From contig CM041086.1 in the NCBI GenBank assembly GCA_023079485.1, positions 12,656,401 through 12,720,400 on the forward strand: a stretch of DNA of 64,000 nucleotides, given 5' to 3'. This DNA comes from Archilochus colubris. Lineage: Eukaryota > Chordata > Aves > Apodiformes > Trochilidae. A program made the position numbers and the translations under genes. Of the stretch, positions 38,061 through 50,300 are shown piece by piece; position 1 is the stretch's first letter, and the number at the start of each line of letters is the position of its first letter. The notes beneath the pieces are model-generated. The model saw nothing but the letters and a program-made list of their open reading frames with translations, was not told where the DNA came from and made no database searches.

Positions 38061-40479
38061 AACCACAGTTCCTACTAGAACACAAAGCAATTGAGATTGA
38101 ATTCTTCCAGGGGCTAGGTCTATTTAAGAAACACAGACCTTTATTGTAAGCTTATTGTAACTAAGAGGTTAGTTTTTGTGTGGCTCAGATTTTGGAGAAT
38201 TTCTCCTGTTTATTATGTCCCTCCATATCCAAGTAGATATCTCTGACAAGAGATGAGTGGCATGAAACACAGTCACTCCTTGTTCCCTTTGTTCACCATC
38301 CTAAGCCAGAGCTGTACAGAGCACAGTTCTGTAGAATTCATTCAACACGTGAGTTCTACCTTGAAGCTGAGGCAAATGAAGCTTTAAAAGCCTCCAAAGA
38401 CCTCATGATCAAGCAAAGGATGAAATCAGTGCTCCAAGAGTCACAGCTGCCTTGCTGTACTGCACCCTGATAGCATTTTTGCATTCCTAGGATTATTATG
38501 AATTACTTAGCCTGCTCAAAGCCCAAGACCAGACCTAAATCACTGTTAACTGTCTTTAAAATAAAAGGTCACAAATAACAGCTATCCATGCTACAAGCTC
38601 ATAAACCTGAAAGCAACATTTTTCAACACCACATGAGCTGGTACCATATTTTGGCACTGGGGAAAATAAGGAAAGTCATGTTAGTGACTGAGGAGCCACA
38701 GAGAACTATGACACTGGGCTGCCGAGGATTGCCAGGAATACACTAAGATTGTCTTTTGGGGCTAAAGAGCACCTGCTCTGTTAGGATTCAGCTCTTGGTG
38801 CTTTATTTGGTTTAATGATATTTTGGTAGGCTCCAGAAGATCATTGCATTCAGCTTCTGTTGAACTGTCCCTGCTATTGCTCCTCATTGCCATTCAGCTG
38901 CAACTAAGCAATAGATTCAGGAGAAGGGAAAGAATAAAATTACAAGGTTTGTGATGTTGGAACATTATGATGCACAAAGTGTCATGGTATAATTAGTAGA
39001 AAAAATATTTGTCAAACCCACTAAGTTTATATAAAGATTTTTCTTAGTTGGAAAGAAACAGCATGAAGTCAACACCTGGTCTCATTAATACAGACATCAA
39101 CCTGCTTTCAAGATAAATACCAGCATTCATGCAAACCATTTAACATCAAAGCAATCACTCAGAGACATACACGATCCGACTGATGCCAAGGGTTTAATTT
39201 CATGTTTAGATCACAATTTTAGCTCCTTAAATTGAGCATCAAAAATAAATAATAACCAAACATAAATGCTTACCCTCTTCAAGAGATGTACATCCTGGCA
39301 GAGGTGGCCAACAATTTAGTGCTTGTGGCTAAAACGCCCTCAAAATCCAGAGGTTCTGGAATTCAAAGAACAGTCTCCAGCACATGGGAAACAAGATTAT
39401 GGCTTCCACTTCTTCTCTCTTTATAGCAAGACCACTCATATTTGAGTGACTTTCTTGAACTTCCAGGATTAAGAAACTCTAAATATTCTTAGAAGTTGTC
39501 TTCCAGGAAGAAAATTCAGAAAACTCACTAGATAAGTAAAAACGAAGTCCAAGGGATCAATCAAATAAAAGCTTCAGACATCCTTCACTACTCAGTGAGA
39601 ACTTACAGTCAGAATATCACGATCATAGTCAAGATGGACACAGTGGTGTAATGCAAGGTTAGTCTGTCCTCAGCCAAGCAAGGACAGGCATGGACAAGAA
39701 AGAAGACATTGCTGGGAGAGGCCTTGCACCATTCTTTGGTTTAACTATGGATCTTATTGTTCCTTCCTCAGCTAAATGCTGAGCAACAAGAACAGCCAGA
39801 AAATCCAAGTGAGACCTAAAGCTATGGATGTGCCTTCAAGTCCTCAGTAGTTCAGTCCTCCATTCAAGGAGCTCTAATTTAATTAACCCAGTGGGAAGAC
39901 ACAAAGTGCTTCTGACTACTCCTCCTTTGGTCCTTCTTTAAGGACAGTCCTTATTTCCTGGAACTACTTTGTTATTTCAACAGAGCAGAAATGAGTCCAG
40001 TTTGCATCTAGTCCCTCTGCTTCTGCTATGAGCTGTAGCTCATTTCAATACATTCTGTATTCAAAAAACTCTCCCACCTGAGAGCTTAATCAGAGAACAG
40101 GCTCTATTTGCCTCCTCAAAGGTACCTTGAATGTTTGTCAATAAATTATGACTTTCCAATAAAACACCCTTCTCCCTCAAAAAACAAACAAAAAATCTCA
40201 AAAAACCAAAACACCAAACAACTCTCTCAGACATAAAATTTAAGTTAGGTTGTTTGGGTTGGTTTTTTTTTTGTTAAGTAACCCTAAATTAATTATTTGT
40301 ATGCTGGCAAAACACTTAATGTGTATCCTGCTATTACACACCCTGGCTCTAATATTTCTACCCTGATGTTTACCACAAAATTGTTCTCTCCAGCTGAATA
40401 AGTGAACAAATTGCTGTGATGTACATAACACAGGTAATAAAGAGCTGGCAAACTTTGCATTCACATTAAGGTAGCCAGC

Positions 40480-40690
40480 TACCTCATAAGCTTTTGTTTA
40501 GCAATGATTGATAGACCATTATCAAACAAGCAGGAAAAGATGCTGTAGCAAGTAATTTACTCTTAATTCCACTCATTGCTTCTACTCATTGAAGAAAGAT
40601 GAAGATCCATGGAGCACAGCTTGTCCATAAATAAGACTGTTCGTATGAGATTAGAAAGCTGTCATTAACACAAAGCAAGCCATGTAATTC
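40480..40690. promoter_or_regulatory. Candidate conserved non-coding element
   Basis: Unique AT-rich sequence with motifs such as AATGATTGATAG and CCATAAATAA (a CDX/HOX-like core) and no repeat or frame. It resembles neighbouring enhancer-like blocks. Weak, texture-based call. Confidence 0.2.
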
Positions 40691-43600
40691 CAAAATGAGC
40701 CATCAGAAGAGAAAGCTCTATGTGTGTGCTCTTGCACTGGAATGTTTGCAAATGGAACAAAAGATCATCTTTGAAACCTCAACTCATCCAGAAAGAGTCA
40801 TAACATCCCATCTCCATGGAATATTTTTTACAATTGCCCAGTTAAGCAAGACATTGCAGCAAGGCTGGTCAGGGAAAGCTGCCATGACAACAAATGGCTG
40901 AACCTTGTCAGAAAGCTTGGGAGCCCTTCAAACATTTTAATCAATTTTGTTTGATTAGCAAATGTGTCACTTTCCCCCCACTGACAAGCTTGTCCAGTTC
41001 AAGATGCCAATCTGTCCTGGGCAAACCCCCCCTTCTCCATGCAGAGGTGTCAGGAAGCAGGATGGAGAAATTCAGACAGTACCAGCAGTAACTCAGAGGG
41101 AGCAGCCAGAGGCACAAGTGGCTCTGCATCCAATCTTCTCTCAGCTTCTAATTCTCCTGTCATCCTGTGCCTCATCACTAAGCATCAAAAACAGCTCCAG
41201 TATAAACACTTCTCACAAAAGATCAGAGGCAAATGGTCTGAATTTGCACATTGGGCTTTTATTTTACTTTCCAGTTCCTTCACACCTCATTTCAGGACCA
41301 CTTGTGTATATCTCTTACGGCTCCTGGAGACACATTGTCCCTGTGTGGTGCTACAGCATCTAAGAATGATCTGTTTGCTCACCCTCAGGCCCCTGACTTG
41401 GGGAAACAGTCAGACCCATTTGATGTACTAGCTAAATATTGTACTTCTGAAGTCTGCCTTAAAAAAAATATGGAAATCCCATTACATTGGATAGCTTGGA
41501 GTACTGCAATGTATTCAGTGCCAAGTGCTTATACACAGAAGAACAAGCAGATATTAGCCTAATTCTCAGCATGCTGAAAGCTGAGATACTCACACACATC
41601 CAAAGCATATGACACTGTGGATTTAGCTGGTGAGAAACAGCTCAGGAATAAGCTTGTGAATTTAGGTTATTCACCTGGTCACGGTCATAGTCAGGCACTA
41701 GATTTCACTCTGCTCAAACAAAGCCTTTATTTGCCCACCAGAAACTGGAAGAGGAAGTTTACTATGCTGGATACTGCAGCCTATTTGACTAAAGCTGACT
41801 CAGATTTCAGATGAGCAGAAATCTTTTGTATTGGCTCTTTCTTATCAGTCTGTACTTGACTTGTGATGTGGACTACACAGAGTTCTCACTGTTCTCACAA
41901 CTTTTCCTTCAAAATTGCAAGGTTTAATGAAAGATATATGAGAAAGGAAGATGCCACTAAATTTTGTATCTGATTTTCAGCCCATTCTACATCCCACCCA
42001 AATCATACCCAAATACAGTGCCAGAAAATGGTTGGAAAATGTTACATGCTCACTCCTGAGAGGAGCTGAGCATCATCCTGTGTAAGAGCATATCTTTGGG
42101 TAGCAGATGGAGGGATATTGCCTTGGCCGTGAGCATGCAAGCACTGTAACTGCACCTGGAGGGACTCAGGAGACAATGTAGGAAAACAGAGGAAGGCAAA
42201 AGAGAGCTGAGAGGGGTGGCTGCCTTTGTCATATCTCAGGCCAAAAGCTTTAGCTACTTAAAACACCAGTAAGTTCTTTGTTCAGGACTGCTAATATAGG
42301 ATGAGTCCATGGGCTAGGGCAGTCAGGTTTAAGAATGTGGCAGAGCTAAGGTTGCATCCACATCACCACTTCACATTAAAACTGCAACACCTTAAGTTTT
42401 GTTAGAGTTTTGCCTTGGGTTAAGAGTATAAAACATCCCAGTTCTCCTTAAAAAAAAGAAGGCTGCTAGGAAAGGTACTTTCATCTAAGCTGTCCAGAGT
42501 GATTCCTCAGGGAGAAAAATGCTGAGAAAGGGAGAACTACAAAACTTAAACCCTAAAACATGGAATCAAAATTACCACAACCATGGCTGAGGAAGCAACA
42601 CTAGAGGGGAGTGACCCTGCTTTCTTTTGTGTGTATCTCTTAGCCAAGCACCTTCTTGTTACACCAGATGCCTGACCAGAGACCCAGCCCTCCCTCTGCT
42701 TTTTACAGCTTTCTGCATCCCTGCTGCCCAGGTACAGAACAGTCTCTGCTGCCCCCAGAGAACAGGGTCCACAATTGTCTGCATGTAAATGGGACAAACG
42801 AGACCTCACTAAGTCACTTTGGGTTACCAGGAGAATCAGGCTGACTCTGGCCCTACTCTCACAGGCTACCTTACCTGTATCAATAGTCAAGCCCCCAGAA
42901 GATGCTCATGATTGCCAAGTCTGAAGAGCAGCTCATTTTAGTCAGTAGCATAGCTTTAAAACAGAAATCCTTCATCAGCTCAATTGTTCATTACTGGAAG
43001 ATAACTTCTCTTTCACCTGAAAGACTTACATAGTTCTGTCTTTCTGGTGACACTAAAGAGTTCCTTCTCTAGGTATAGTTCACTCACATTCCTCTAGCTG
43101 GCTTGTTTTCAGCTGTCAGCTGCTGGCAGCACCATAACTCCCAACTACTGAGCTAAATCCTTCAGGGCAGCACATTCTCTGTGCACTATGCTTCCTCTTA
43201 TCTGCTTCCCTTCTCCTCAGATCTTAACTTCATTCTCTAAACTTAGACCCACTACAGATCAGGCCATGAACTGTCACAGATATCCTTAAGTATGAATTCA
43301 TTCTCTTCCACCCACATAGCCCCACCTGCCATCACCTCCCTGAATATAGTTACCTTCACTCCACCTTCTCAATCCTATACTGACACTTTGGTCTTTTCCA
43401 GGCTAGGTAAGATACAGATCTACTTTGAAATGTAGCTCCTGAAGTTTTTGATAAAATTCCATGCTTATGGTCTCTGAGTGACTCTAATCACACACGTTCA
43501 GTTCATGAAGAGAGTGGGGGGAAGAAAACCAATTGGTTAAAGTTCCTGCCACCTCAAGAGTTTGGCTGCTACCCCGCCTTTCTTAAAAGATATTGCAGGA

Positions 43601-46080
43601 TGAAACGTGCATTTTAAAGGCTTTCTGCAGAATAGAAGTACCACTTTTCTCTCACCTCGTCCACAGGATGAGCAGAGCCAAAATCCAACCCAAATTGAGA
43701 GCATCACTAAAGCCATTGGATATGATTCCATGGGCACAGGGAACAGATTTACCAGATAGACATTTACCAGAGTTCCCATGCCTTAAATTCATGAGACCTA
43801 AGCCTCCTGTTTCTCTCAACCTCAGACCAGCACATCCACCTAGCCCATCCATCTTCCCAGCCTTGCAATGATGTTACTAAAATGAGTGCTGGTATTAAAG
43901 CTATCAATAAACTCTGGCTTCCATATCTGGTACTTACCTCTTCCTCAGCCTGCTCATTTCCATCCTCTTCCTTAACTCCCATGTCTCACTTCCCATCAGC
44001 AGAGGCTCCTGTTTCAGTGGTATCACCTCCTAAACTGCCTTCCAAGTCATTGAGCAAAGCTGTGGGAGAGCAGCAAACACACAAAATGCACAAATCTGCA
44101 TGAATCTTCATGTGAAAACTTAGATCTTTTTCAGAGTAATGTAAAGGCTTTTGTATTTTTGCTTTGCATTGTATTTTTGCAGGGCTCAGGGGTCAGTGGG
44201 CTGCTTTGAACATGAGGTCATGGTCTTATGAGATTCAGGTTCTTCACACTGCTAAGCTGGAAACAGTTTTCCAGGCCTAGAGCTCTAGAGACATGGGGAC
44301 ACTAAAACATCAGGCACTGCTGACAGGCAAGATGGAAGCTATCAGCTGTGAACAAATGAGAAGAAAAGCAAAGGAGTAAAATAAATAAAAGATAATGCAA
44401 GTGTTCAGACAAATAATAATAATAAAAAATTCAAGTCCAGAAGGCATGTAGGGTGCTATGAGTGAGGAGGATATAGCTCAGAGGGATATAGCAGCCAAGC
44501 TAATTTATCGAGCTAGCAAAATGACATTTTCTAAAACAAGATAAATTAATTATTTGCCTCAGCACTTCTGAAGGAGAAAAGAAGCTGACAGAAAATGACA
44601 TGCCATATAATTTTCAGGATTACAAGAAGCGGAACTAGCAGAGATGCAAGGGTTGAGGTCTATATATCTCTCTTGCACTACTTGGCTGCCTAGGACAAAC
44701 CCTTTATTTGATGAATACAGCCAGCACACCAATGAGGTGCCAGCAGTGCTCTGAGATGGGGAAGGGTTTTGCCCAAGCAATTTCAAGAATCTCAGACAAT
44801 CTCCCTTGCCACAGCCTTCACATCTTCATTTCTGCCTGTGCTAAGAGGCTATGAAATTCTTCCAAATAAGAAATCTCCTTTTTTCCTGGTGGCAGCTCAA
44901 CGCTCCCTGTTCACAGGTATAAATGTTTAGACAAGGTGCAAAGAAAAAAATCAAGCATGAACTCATGTTGCTATTCACGAGGGAAATAGATCAAAAGTCT
45001 TTTCCAAAGTCATGTGAAATGCACCTTGGGGAGACCTGACCTTCATCAACCTGACCTCCATCAAGCTAAGTGCAGTCCCAGCGACTTCTTGTTGCCTTCC
45101 TGCAGGGGGAAGGGCTTGATGGCTTCCTGATACCAAAAGAACCTCAATGTAGGTAGAAATCCAGAAAAATGGAATTGAGATCATAGTCAGTTTTTGTCTC
45201 AGCAGAAATGTTAGCTCCTTTTTTTTTCCTTTTCAGAACTCACTTCCATTTCAAAACAGCTCCCCTTGGTGACTGAGGGCATCCATGCACACATCCTGTG
45301 CAATGTGTTATAACCACACAAACACCAGCAGATTGCCTCCAAGGGCCTCACTCCATCCCTCAGCTTCCAACCAAGTTAACAGCAATATTCCCATTGCAGG
45401 AAATTGCACATTCTACATGATATTAGAGGATTTATTTAAGTATAAACAGCTTACCAGAGTTAAAAGTGGGGGAAATAAACACATTTCAATTAACAAACAG
45501 GGGAATATCAACCTACCAAAAAGCAGAATAAAAAATTCTTTGTCATGTTTTTCCATATTTTAAGAATTATATTAAAGTTCAAAGCTTGAGATAAAAAACA
45601 TATTTAATAAGAACTGCATATACACTTGTCATTACTGTTGTTTAACTTTCCATAAGCATAGAAAAACTTTTGGATACCATGGAACGTAGATAATGAGACT
45701 GTAAGGTCTAATGTTACTTAGAGCCACTAAGAAGTAGAATTATAGACAGACCTTATCTGTTTAACTGCATAGGAAGAAAAATCTTGAAGTGGTGGTTAAG
45801 ATGCTGGCAGTGGAGCTCTTGGAAACTTCAATAATCTTACAATTGTCTGTTCTTCTTGCACAGGTTTGATCACTTCATTTCTCAGCTGCACATTTTCTGC
45901 CTACTGTGAAGAAAACCCCATGGCACAGTATTGTTATCATACACAATGCAAGCAGGCACAGTTACACACAGACAGATGAACTTGAGGGTAGGAGGAAATA
46001 GAAGATAAGCTACAAAATTCCATAAATATATTTAAGCAAAAGAGCCTGAAATGAGGCTCTTTCAATTCCTTTTTTTTCAG

Positions 46081-46135
46081 ATGTCAGTGAGTCAGAAGAT
46101 CACGGTAATTGCTCACTTCAGACACGCTCGAGAAG
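46081..46135 (+). other. Candidate 55-base exon (plus strand), unknown protein
   Basis: A very strong acceptor (CAATTCCTTTTTTTTCAG) ends at 46080 and an AAG|GTAATC donor follows 46135. Two frames are open. One reads MSVSQKITVIAHFRHARE, the other VSESEDHGNCSLQTRSR. The segment keeps three CpGs in 55 bases, against a CpG-poor background, which is more typical of coding or constrained sequence. I recognise no gene. An internal GTGAGT could serve as an alternative donor. Confidence 0.25.
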
Positions 46136-47714
46136 GTAATCAATAGACAAGAGAGAGTAATAAAGCAATATAATTTAATATAAATAGACTAGGATAATAA
46201 ATCTCTCTCTAAACTAAGAGATAAGTCCTCCCCCATTATGTTTCGTTCTATGCTTCTAAAGCAGCATGTGTGTCAGTCTCTGATGAGATACCAGAAGTGT
46301 AGCTACAGAGAGCTGTGCACAGAATTACATCTGAAATGCTCTAAGCAACAGCCCCCTGAAGACAAGGAGAAAATTTTCCTGTTGGCATTTTATTTCTTTT
46401 GGCTTTACAGGAACTGAACTGGACTACAAGCTTCACCAAGTAGCCAACATACCTGAATCTGTGATATCTAAAAATTATGCATTTTGAGGCATCTATAGCA
46501 AACTGGTATGAGACAAGGACATTGTTGTAATTCCAAGTGACTGGAAACAACCTAGATCAAAGCACTGGTGTCAGCATGTAAATAATCACATACTCTGGCT
46601 TAGTCTGCAGCTTGTTATCTTCTCTGGAGTGCTCTTATTGAGTCACAGCTTCTGAGCATTGATACAATTTCTAATTCCTGTTCCAGCACACCCAACACAA
46701 ATAATGTTTTGTGGGCATGGTCTCTATTCAAGTTCTGGTCAGGAATAAACAAAAGGAATGGGAAAAAGGAAACAAAGTGTATCTTCAGTAGCCAGAAGTT
46801 TCAAATTCTAAAGTCACAACAAGAATGTTACTACACATACTACATTTCAAATCAGTGCTTACACCAGAAGCAAGTGAAGCTGACTCCAACATGCATGAGA
46901 AGTTTGCAGGTTTCTCAGTCTCTAAAAAGAGGTTACTCTGGGGAAAGCTAAGGAAGCAAAGAGGCCACACTTTAACTGCACTGTGTACAGTGTAAATCAT
47001 TCCACTGTAAAATGATCATTCAGGGATGAAAAAAGCACATGAGACACCTGAGGCATAATACAGGAACACTGAAGATGCTATTGTTTTAAAAGGTTTTAGG
47101 AGCTAAGAAGTTAAAATTCTACTCTAAAGTGATGCCTGGCAATCCTAGGGTCCAACAACCCCAGGTACCCTACAAGATCAGCAAAGATTCTGGATACTGC
47201 AAAATGGTACAAAAATCAAAAATAAAAACCAAAGCAGTGTCCAAGGAAGTGAGGCAGCACTTGTTCCAGAGAGCAAGAAGACTCTCTCAATTGATGTCTG
47301 TGCACAAAAATAGCTCTTAGCACAAGATCAACGGGACCCCAGGCCAATCAATAATTTCAGGATGGCAGTATGCAAGGGCACGTTGTGCTGGAGAGAAGAG
47401 TTGATCAATGCTTTGTTTTATTCTGGCACTCAATATTGGATGCTGCAGGATTCTCCTCACTGCCCGCATAGGAGTGTGGTGCTTTATGCTACAACACAAA
47501 TCTCCCAGTAAAAAGTCAAAATGAAACAAAGACCTATGGGTCTGTCAATGATTTTTGTCTCTGATGCCTTCTCCAAACCCTGTTGTGCAGTTTCAGCTGT
47601 GCTAACAGTTGCTTTGTGGCAAATCAACTCCCTTAAAATGCCCTGTGACAAATTCTGCTCTTCGTTTGTTGATAAGCTTTTCAGCTTCAGCTTGCTGATA
47701 AGGCAATGGAAGGA

Positions 47715-48140
47715 TCATAGAATGGTTTGGGTTGAAAAAGACCTTTAAATGTCATCTAGTCCAGCCTCCCTCCAGTGAGCAGGAACACCTTCAACAAGTC
47801 CAGGTTGCTCAGAGCTCCATTCAACCTGACCTTGAGTGTTTCTAGGGATGGGGCTTCCACTACCTCTCTGGGTAACCTGTTCCGGTGTAAAAAAATTCCC
47901 TCCTACATCTCCCCTCTTTTAGTTTAAAACCATTACACCTTGTCCTGTCACAACATCTTGTCCCCATCTTTCTTATAAGCCCCCTGTAAATACTGGAAGG
48001 TGCTATCAGGTCTCCTTGGAGCCTTCTCTTTTCCAGGCTGAACAACCCCAGCCCTCTCAGCCTGTCCACACAGGAGAGTTGTTCCATCCCTCTGATCATT
48101 TTTTGGGGCCCTTCTCTGGACCTGCTCCAACAGGTCCACC
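47715..48140 (-). mobile_element. CR1 LINE, 3' part with decayed ORF2 C-terminus
   Basis: The plus strand begins TCATAGAATGGTTTGGGTTG and GAAAAAGACCTTTAAATGTCAT, the reverse complement of a CR1 3' end of a different subfamily from that at 26948. Minus-strand frames then give CR1 ORF2 C-terminal peptide: KMIRGMEQLSC and LGLFSLEKRRLQGDLIA, then CCDRTRCNGFKLKEGRCRR. They are split by frameshifts. It is 5'-truncated near [10 protein letters not shown] at about 48140. The copy is inactive. Confidence 0.95.
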
Positions 48141-49984
48141 AAGGGAACCAGAAGACAAGCACTGGTTGGTAAAGCACTGGTAAACTATGGAGGGCAACGG
48201 AAGAGCCAGAGTGAAACAATGCACAAAGAAAAGCCACACTACTCAGCATCCTGTCCCACAGCACTACTTCCCAATTAGTTTCCCTGAGCTGTGTGCTGAA
48301 ACACAACTGGAGCATCAAACTTCTCCAGCTTCATTATTCCTGTCCTTTCCACTCTTCCTTGCTTGTCAAATCCACTTCACTTTCAGTAAACAGAAATGTT
48401 TGCACACCAGGACACTACCTAAAGTCTTGCTGTAAACAGACCCCATGGCCTGCTGTGGCAGTGGGCCTGAGCACTGGCAGGAAGGAAGGAGGAGTTTCTA
48501 ATTCCAGGCTCTACATCAGTCCAGATCTCTGTCTAGAACTTTCACCTGAGAGTGAAGATAAAGCATCTACCTGCATGCACTTGAGTGAGACTGCAAGAGT
48601 TGTTTTGTCAGGCAACAAAAGGCAGTTCCCAGCATGAACTCCTGTTTCAAAAGCATGTCATGCACAGGTAATCAGATTACCTTCTGCAGACATTTTGCAG
48701 ACAGCCAACTCACAGCCAAGAGTGGCAAATTGCAAGTTAAGAGAATTGCAATAGACCATTGGATCTCATCCTATTATACCTTGATCATACTCTCTTAGAA
48801 GAGTTCCTGAGGCTAGAGGGTCCAAATTTCATGTGACAGAAGGAAAACAAGCCTGATAACTAGAACAGAATCAGCCAACTTTTGCTGGGGTCTCCAAATG
48901 CATCCCAAGTGTTCAAAACCAAAGGAAACAATTCACTAGTTTGCAATACTTTAACACTGCCAGGGCACAGCAACTCTTCTGCCACCTTGTTCTCCAGGAA
49001 TACCTTGCTGGCTTCCCCATGGGAAGGAAGAAGTATCTTTAATGGCAAGTTCAGCTACAGAAATCTTTCAGAGAAGCTGCTTTCCAGGCAATAGCAGCTG
49101 CTGCTCTGTGGAGCAAACAAGGAATAAAAGATTTTCCTTTTGTTCTAACTATCAGTTAGCAGGTACCAAGTTGAAACCTCAGGTTTCTTTCTGCTATGAA
49201 TTCAGGTCTCTGATTCACAAGAACTTTGAGGCTGAGTTGCAGCAGCTGAAGGGACAAAGCAGTAAGAAAGGTCACTTCTTTAGCTGTTGAGGTCAGTTCA
49301 ACACAACTGGAGGCTTTGGCCACTGTAGCTCCAAGCAGTATCTTCACAGTGTGGATTCAGTGGTGGCATAAGTTACAAAACAGAGCTGTGAACTGTGAGG
49401 GCTCAAGAACGGCACCATTGCATGCTCTACTGCAAGGGATGCAACCTCTGCAGAGGAGCCAGGGCTGGCTGGAAGTACAGCCTCCCACCAAGCAGCACAA
49501 ATTGCTGGTCACACGTCCTCAGCAAGCTGGATCCCTGCAAGTCAAAAGGATGCAGAGACCTTGGCTGCTCAGTCACCTTTGAAAATAAGTAGTGTCCTGA
49601 AATGCACTGAGATTGATGAAAAATTACTTTGTACACATACAAAGCCTCTTGTGCTACCTCCAGCCAAATGCTTCTGGGATTCAGAAGTTATTTCCTACCC
49701 TTCCTATGGACCTGTTGAACTCTGTGTAAGAGCCACACCTGGATCCCACTACACCAGTTATCCTGGTCTTTCTCCTCCTCGGCCTGTCTGTAGGAAACAG
49801 GTACAACACAGTGGTCATACAGAGTAAGTAACAAGTTGTTCAGGTCGGAAGGGAGCAGAAGTTCCCTTCTTGCTCTTTGTCCCCTTTGTCACCCACCACC
49901 AATACCTGACAGTGTCAGCTGCTTCCCGGGGTGCTGCAAGGAAACGGCAGAAAAGGGGTTTTTTTTGCAGACGAATAAAGCTCC
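48141..49984. other. Non-coding stretch upstream of the CpG island
   Basis: No gene recognised. At 49794-49823 there is a plus-strand splice-site pair with a long pyrimidine acceptor (CTCCTCGGCCTGTCTGTAG) and an A|GTAAGT donor. It encloses 30 bases open in all frames. It could be a small exon of a plus-strand transcript or a pseudo-exon. Confidence 0.45.
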
Positions 49985-50300
49985 AAAACAAAGCCCCAAA
50001 AGCGGGGGGGCAGCACCAGCAGCACCGGTATCGGTACCGGTACCGGCCGCAGTCCCACAACCAACTGAGGCGGCTGCGCGCGGAGCTCCGGGCTGCTCGC
50101 GGCCGGAGGGCGCCACCCCGCGGCGCGAGGCGGGAGAGGCAGCACTGACCCAACCCGGCCCGGTCCGGACCCGGCAGGAGAGGAGAGGGGAGGAGAGCCC
50201 GGGCTCTGTGCGCTTCCCACGGCTGGCGAGGCGCCTCGTCAAAAAGCAAGGGCTGGAGCCTGGGTGTCCCTCGCCTCTGTCACCGCCACCGAGGACAGAG
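49985..50300. promoter_or_regulatory. CpG island, candidate promoter
   Basis: This is the only CpG-rich segment in the window. I count more than 30 CpGs in about 300 bases, with GC far above the flanks. It contains a GC box (GGCGGG at about 50129-50134), a CGCGCG core and a short tandem (CGGTAY)3. No TATA box is evident, as in many CpG-island promoters. Open frames run through it on both strands because it lacks AT-rich stop codons. None has a recognisable domain, and on the minus strand one continues from about 50242 down to 49889. Just below it on the minus strand are an acceptor (CTGCCGTTTCCTTGCAG, ending near 49938) and a CAG|GTATTG donor near 49909. On general knowledge of avian and mammalian genomes, most such islands mark transcription start sites, so a gene or lncRNA promoter is likely. 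Direction is unresolved. Confidence 0.75.

Larger units (their letters stand above)
36739..47714. other. Non-coding stretch with possible regulatory blocks
   Basis: No gene recognised over about 11 kb. AT-rich enhancer-like blocks at 37640-38060 and 40480-40690 are listed separately. A 15-base A run lies at about 37603-37617. Open frames at 36881-37436 on both strands overlap one another and have no domain content. One plus-strand exon candidate at 46081-46135 is listed separately. Confidence 0.5.
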
